A DNA stretch of 8,159 nucleotides from Patescibacteria group bacterium (GTDB taxonomy: Bacteria > Patescibacteriota > Microgenomatia > PFEM01 > JAHIFH01). The stretch is taken from contig JAHIFH010000020.1 of assembly GCA_018900995.1 (NCBI GenBank), forward strand, positions 1 to 8,159, read 5' to 3'. Position 1 is the stretch's first letter, and each line of letters opens with the position of its first letter. The notes below the pieces were generated by a model, which ran no database searches, was not told where the DNA came from, and saw nothing but the letters and a program-made list of their open reading frames with translations. Positions 6,200-8,159 of the stretch are shown here, one piece after another. The translations under genes were made by a program, and so were the position numbers.

Positions 6200-6424
6200 T
6201 TATCTTGGTAATGCCTTTTTGGCTTCTAAGGCTTTATTAGTAACCTCAATTATTCTAGCAAACCAATCACCAATTAATGGTAATCCTCCGAGCTGGCTTA
6301 GTATAAATCCGAGAATGGAAATAAGCAAAGCGAAGCCGACAGTGGCTCCTACCGCCCAACCAATACCACCAACGATGTTTTTTAAAAAAATAATTGAGTA
6401 TTTATTTTTAGGATTAATTCTCAT
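6200..6424 (-). CDS. Small membrane protein, DUF5665-like
   Basis: A 74-residue protein. The basic N-terminus (MRINPKNKYSIIFLKN) is followed by a glycine-rich hydrophobic segment of about 30 residues (about 17-47, with VGGIGWAVGATVGFALL and ISILGFILSQL), probably one long or two short membrane helices. Next comes LPLIGDWFARIIE and a basic tail. The layout, including the L-P-x-I-G motif after the helix, resembles small DUF5665 proteins as I remember them; no function is known to me. The ATG lies 2 nt beyond the 3' end of tRNA-Val and is the only reasonable start: upstream codons in this frame fall inside the tRNA. The TAA ends 1 nt before the thrS ATG. I see no Shine-Dalgarno sequence, as there is no room for one outside the tRNA. 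Confidence 0.75.
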   Translation of the reverse strand: MRINPKNKYSIIFLKNIVGGIGWAVGATVGFALLISILGFILSQLGGLPLIGDWFARIIEVTNKALEAKKALPR

Positions 6425-6426
6425 AG

Positions 6427-6501
6427 TGGGTGGTACAGGATTCGAACCTGTGACCTTCACAATGTCAATGTGACGCTCTAAACCAGCTGAGCTAACCACC
6501 C
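6427..6501 (-). tRNA. tRNA-Val (anticodon GAC)
   Basis: A full 75-nt cloverleaf can be drawn. The acceptor stem is GGGTGGT/ACCACCC (7 bp) and the D stem is GCTC/GAGC. The anticodon stem TCACA/TGTGA encloses the loop TTGACAT (anticodon GAC, reading GUC and GUU). The variable loop is AGGTC, and the T arm is ACAGG/CCTGT with loop TTCGAAT. The discriminator is A. CCA is not encoded: the next bases are CTATG. The gene lies between a DUF5660-like gene and a small membrane-protein gene, in their orientation. Confidence 0.97.
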
Positions 6502-6513
6502 AACCTGTAAACA

Positions 6514-6542
6514 ATTTTACTAAATTTGAGGAAAGGGAGCAA
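6514..6542 (-). promoter_or_regulatory. Possible sigma70-like promoter of tRNA-Val and the thrS operon
   Basis: TTGCTC (6542-6537) and TAAAAT (6519-6514) are separated by 17 bp; the -10 matches five of six consensus bases and the -35 three. Initiation near 6507 would be a few bases before the tRNA 5' end at 6501. It lies in the 43-nt gap after the DUF5660-like gene. Promoter consensus is not established for this lineage, so this is suggestive only. Confidence 0.4.
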
Positions 6543-6544
6543 GA

Positions 6545-7153
6545 TTAACCTGCTTGAGTAGCGGTGTATCGCTCGGCGGAGAGCATGAATTTAGTGCCAG
6601 ATTTCTTGAATTGAGTCCAGTAATAGCCTCTTTTCTTTGCTCGCTGATTAAAAAGAGTTAGCCAATTGGCTGAATCTTCAATATTTTTCCTGAAGATGAT
6701 AATTGCTTGTTTTAATCTCTCAAAGAAATTAAGGTGATAAACTCCTGGCTCAACTGGTTCTAATTTAGAGGCAATTTCTACTTCTTTAGCTAAATCTTTA
6801 GTTGATTCTGCTAATTTTTTCAATTCTTCTTGGATAGCCTTAATCTGAAGACGAGTTTTTTGTTCTTCTTGTTTGAAGACCAGCCTTTCTTCTTGACGAA
6901 CCCTAAAAAACTCTCGGCTCAATGGGCGACGGAATTGCTCTCGTTCTTTGATTTCGTCGAGACTGAGAGCTTCGTTGGGTCTAAGCGTGCCAGATTTTTT
7001 CCTGTCAAAGATTTGGTCTGTCGCTGTACTGGGAATACCCTCGATCACATCCTGAGCGAATGAGTCGCCTAGGTCTTCGCCCAATTCACGAAGCTTCTCT
7101 AAAAAATTGTCACTTAAAACCGGTCTTTTCTTTTTGGTCTTTATTTTATCCAT
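6545..7153 (-). CDS. DUF5660-like protein of unknown function
   Basis: A 202-residue soluble, charged protein without signal peptide or membrane segment. The N-terminus is lysine-rich (MDKIKTKKKRPVLSDNFLEKL). A polar region and a probable coiled coil follow (about 85-135, with long runs of E, K, Q and R). The C-terminal part is distinctive (GVYHLNFFERLKQAIIIF, DSANWLTLFNQRAKKRGYYW, then KKSGTKFMLSAERYTATQAG). I recognise this C-terminal pattern as that of the DUF5660 family, which I associate with Microgenomates-type genomes; this is from memory and needs a profile search. No catalytic motif is evident. The gene lies 33 nt after tig, behind a good promoter candidate, and before tRNA-Val. The conserved tail and the location suggest a housekeeping role, perhaps linked to translation, but that is inference. 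Confidence 0.8.
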   Translation of the reverse strand: MDKIKTKKKRPVLSDNFLEKLRELGEDLGDSFAQDVIEGIPSTATDQIFDRKKSGTLRPNEALSLDEIKEREQFRRPLSREFFRVRQEERLVFKQEEQKTRLQIKAIQEELKKLAESTKDLAKEVEIASKLEPVEPGVYHLNFFERLKQAIIIFRKNIEDSANWLTLFNQRAKKRGYYWTQFKKSGTKFMLSAERYTATQAG

Positions 7154-7180
7154 TGAAAGTTTAGGGGCAGGACTTGGCCA

Positions 7181-7209
7181 ATCTTACTATAGTTTGGTTA
7201 AAATGTCAA
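7181..7209 (-). promoter_or_regulatory. Probable sigma70-like promoter overlapping the 3' end of tig
   Basis: A perfect TTGACA (7209-7204) is followed after exactly 17 bp by TAAGAT (7186-7181, four of six bases). The expected start near 7174 gives a leader of about 20 nt before the DUF5660-like ATG at 7153. The -35 and spacer lie in the last codons and stop of tig. A perfect 8-bp palindrome, TTGGCCAA (7174-7181), covers the -10/+1 area and could be an operator or chance. Confidence 0.45.
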
Positions 7210-8041
7210 TCGCTTTCCTTTTGCGCAATAATTGACGAAGATAGGCACGCTGAGTTGGTATTTCCATCGCTTTTTTTGTTTTTTCATCAGGAGCAGCATC
7301 AATCATTTTTTGAATTTCGCTATTGTCAACTTGAATCTTTTCCTCATCGGCAATAGCAGAGAGAATTAACTCTAGTTTTAATGATTCCTCTGCCTGTTGG
7401 CGATATTCTTGACGAATCTGGTCACTGGTTTTGCCAATTGAGACGAGATACTGCTCAACCGTTAACCCGAGTCGACCGGTTTGGTCAACGAGTCGAGAAA
7501 GCATCCGGTTGACTTCTTCTTGAATCAGTAATTCAGGAATTTGAATTTTGATTGTTTTAAGCAGGATTTGGAAAATTTTCCCCAATTGCTCAGATTCTTT
7601 TTCCTCGGTTTTCTTTTCTTTATCTTTGCCCGGAACCCAAATTTTTTCAGAAGCAAGGGCTTTTTTTATCTCGCCTTTGTAATCGCCAAGTTTTAATTCA
7701 GGCAATTCACAAGTAATCGCTTTAATTTGCCAATCTTTACCTTCTTCTAAAGAAACAACACTGATTTGAGGATTGATAATAGGTTTAACTTTTTGCTCTT
7801 TGACTGCTTCTACATAGACTTCTGGAATTAAGGTTTTCAAGACTTCTTCATAGATTTTTGTTTTGCCTATTTTTTCTTCGACCTTTTTTAAAGGCGCTTT
7901 GCCTTTACGGAAACCCTTAATCTCAGCGTCTTTAGCTAATTGACGAAGAGTTTTTTCATAGGCAGTAGTAACTCTTTTTTTAGGAATGGTGATGGTTAAC
8001 TCAAGAGTACCATTGGTTTGTTTATTTAAAGCGGAAATCAT
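7187..8041 (-). CDS. tig: Trigger factor lacking the PPIase domain
   Basis: Ribosome-bound chaperone that shields nascent chains at the exit tunnel. The 284 residues contrast with about 430 in typical members. The N-terminal ribosome-binding domain (1-about 120) carries the signature GFRKGKAP at 43-50, which docks on L23. The sequence then passes from LPELKLGDYKGEI (113-125) through a short charged linker (about 130-155) straight to the helical chaperone arms (from about 155: KTIKIQIPELLIQEEVNRMLSRL). The FKBP-type peptidyl-prolyl isomerase domain (roughly E. coli residues 150-250) is missing. The C-terminal helices end normally (AYLRQLLRKRKAIDILTKL). The ATG is preceded by GGGAGG about 6-7 nt upstream, a good ribosome binding site. 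The TAG at 7187-7189 precedes a likely new promoter, so tig may end one transcription unit. Confidence 0.95.
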   Translation of the reverse strand: MISALNKQTNGTLELTITIPKKRVTTAYEKTLRQLAKDAEIKGFRKGKAPLKKVEEKIGKTKIYEEVLKTLIPEVYVEAVKEQKVKPIINPQISVVSLEEGKDWQIKAITCELPELKLGDYKGEIKKALASEKIWVPGKDKEKKTEEKESEQLGKIFQILLKTIKIQIPELLIQEEVNRMLSRLVDQTGRLGLTVEQYLVSIGKTSDQIRQEYRQQAEESLKLELILSAIADEEKIQVDNSEIQKMIDAAPDEKTKKAMEIPTQRAYLRQLLRKRKAIDILTKL

Positions 8042-8159
8042 CGGTGTCCTCCCAAGCTTCGGGGTCGTTGGGTTGTTAAGGCGGGATTGCGGCGGAAAAC
8101 AAGCCGCCTAAAACGCTTTGGAGTGCGGTAGCCGAGTTTTTTGCGACGGAAGGGAGGCT
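8042..8159. other. GC-rich, unassigned segment upstream of tig
   Basis: These 118 bases are about 58 percent GC by my count, against roughly 37-40 percent in neighbouring genes. Apart from the tig ribosome binding site I see no gene that I can support. One minus-strand frame stays open from the edge and would end in an ATGA overlap with tig, but its translation is implausibly arginine-rich (FRRKKLGYRTPKRFRRL). Another minus-strand frame (SLPSVAKNSATALQS) ends at a TAA within the segment. A short hairpin (GGCGG 8091-8095 with CCGCC 8104-8108) is present without a T-tract. The segment could be the end of a repeat or a foreign insertion, or the tail of a gene outside the window. Confidence 0.4.

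Noticed and set aside
6200..6514. A 104-codon ORF extending through the tRNA (MFTGWVVSSAGLERHID...)
   Set aside because: Its first 30 codons are tRNA-Val and a few bases upstream of it; the real start is the ATG at 6424, just after the tRNA.
8045..8157. Minus-strand open frame reading into tig with an ATGA overlap
   Set aside because: The translation is extremely Arg/Pro-rich with no recognisable fold, and the segment is compositionally odd. The open frame is likely a by-product of high GC, though the gene's upstream part is not visible.
1..8159. Alternative genetic code (UGA as Gly, SR1/Gracilibacteria)
   Set aside because: UGA ends pheS and thrS at the expected family C-termini, and no conserved gene contains internal UGA.
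1..8159. CRISPR array, insertion sequence or phage genes
   Set aside because: No spaced direct repeats, transposase motifs or terminal inverted repeats are visible. The only tandem repeat is the two-unit element in pheT.

Overview
The window is a compact, almost entirely minus-strand translation gene block from a small-genome bacterium. I infer Candidate Phyla Radiation (Patescibacteria), most likely a Microgenomates-type lineage. The grounds are AT-rich genes packed with 1-33 nt gaps or overlaps, three housekeeping proteins each missing a usually standard domain, and two small proteins resembling families I associate with that group. UGA ends pheS and thrS, so the genetic code is standard and SR1/Gracilibacteria-type recoding is excluded. 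The taxonomic call is inference.

Reading in the direction of transcription (right to left): a GC-rich, unassigned segment at the right edge (8042-8159); tig, a trigger factor without its PPIase domain; a putative sigma70-like promoter overlapping the end of tig; a 202-aa DUF5660-like protein; tRNA-Val(GAC); a 74-aa membrane protein starting 2 nt after the tRNA; thrS without its TGS domain; infC; rpmI, overlapping infC by 50 nt; rplT; a 138-nt regulatory leader; pheS; and pheT without its OB-fold tRNA-binding domain. A plus-strand gene of unknown identity enters from the left edge and ends directly against the pheT stop codon.

The most notable element lies between rplT and pheS. It has a 17-codon leader ORF (MQVPTITRAAFFKFFFT) with five Phe codons among its last seven sense codons. 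Those codons sit in the loop of a long interrupted hairpin. A perfect 8-bp intrinsic terminator follows, and the distal arm of the first hairpin can instead pair with the proximal arm of the terminator. This is the full logic of ribosome-mediated phenylalanine attenuation, as known for E. coli pheM-pheST. The gene order thrS-infC-rpmI-rplT-leader-pheS-pheT also matches E. coli. The leader is too short for ordinary gene calling and would be missed by standard annotation.

Together the genes supply nascent-chain folding (Tig), a valine tRNA, two aminoacyl-tRNA synthetases (ThrRS, PheRS), initiation factor IF3 and ribosomal proteins L35 and L20. The predicted attenuator would let PheRS be tuned to Phe-tRNA charging independently of the upstream ribosomal genes.
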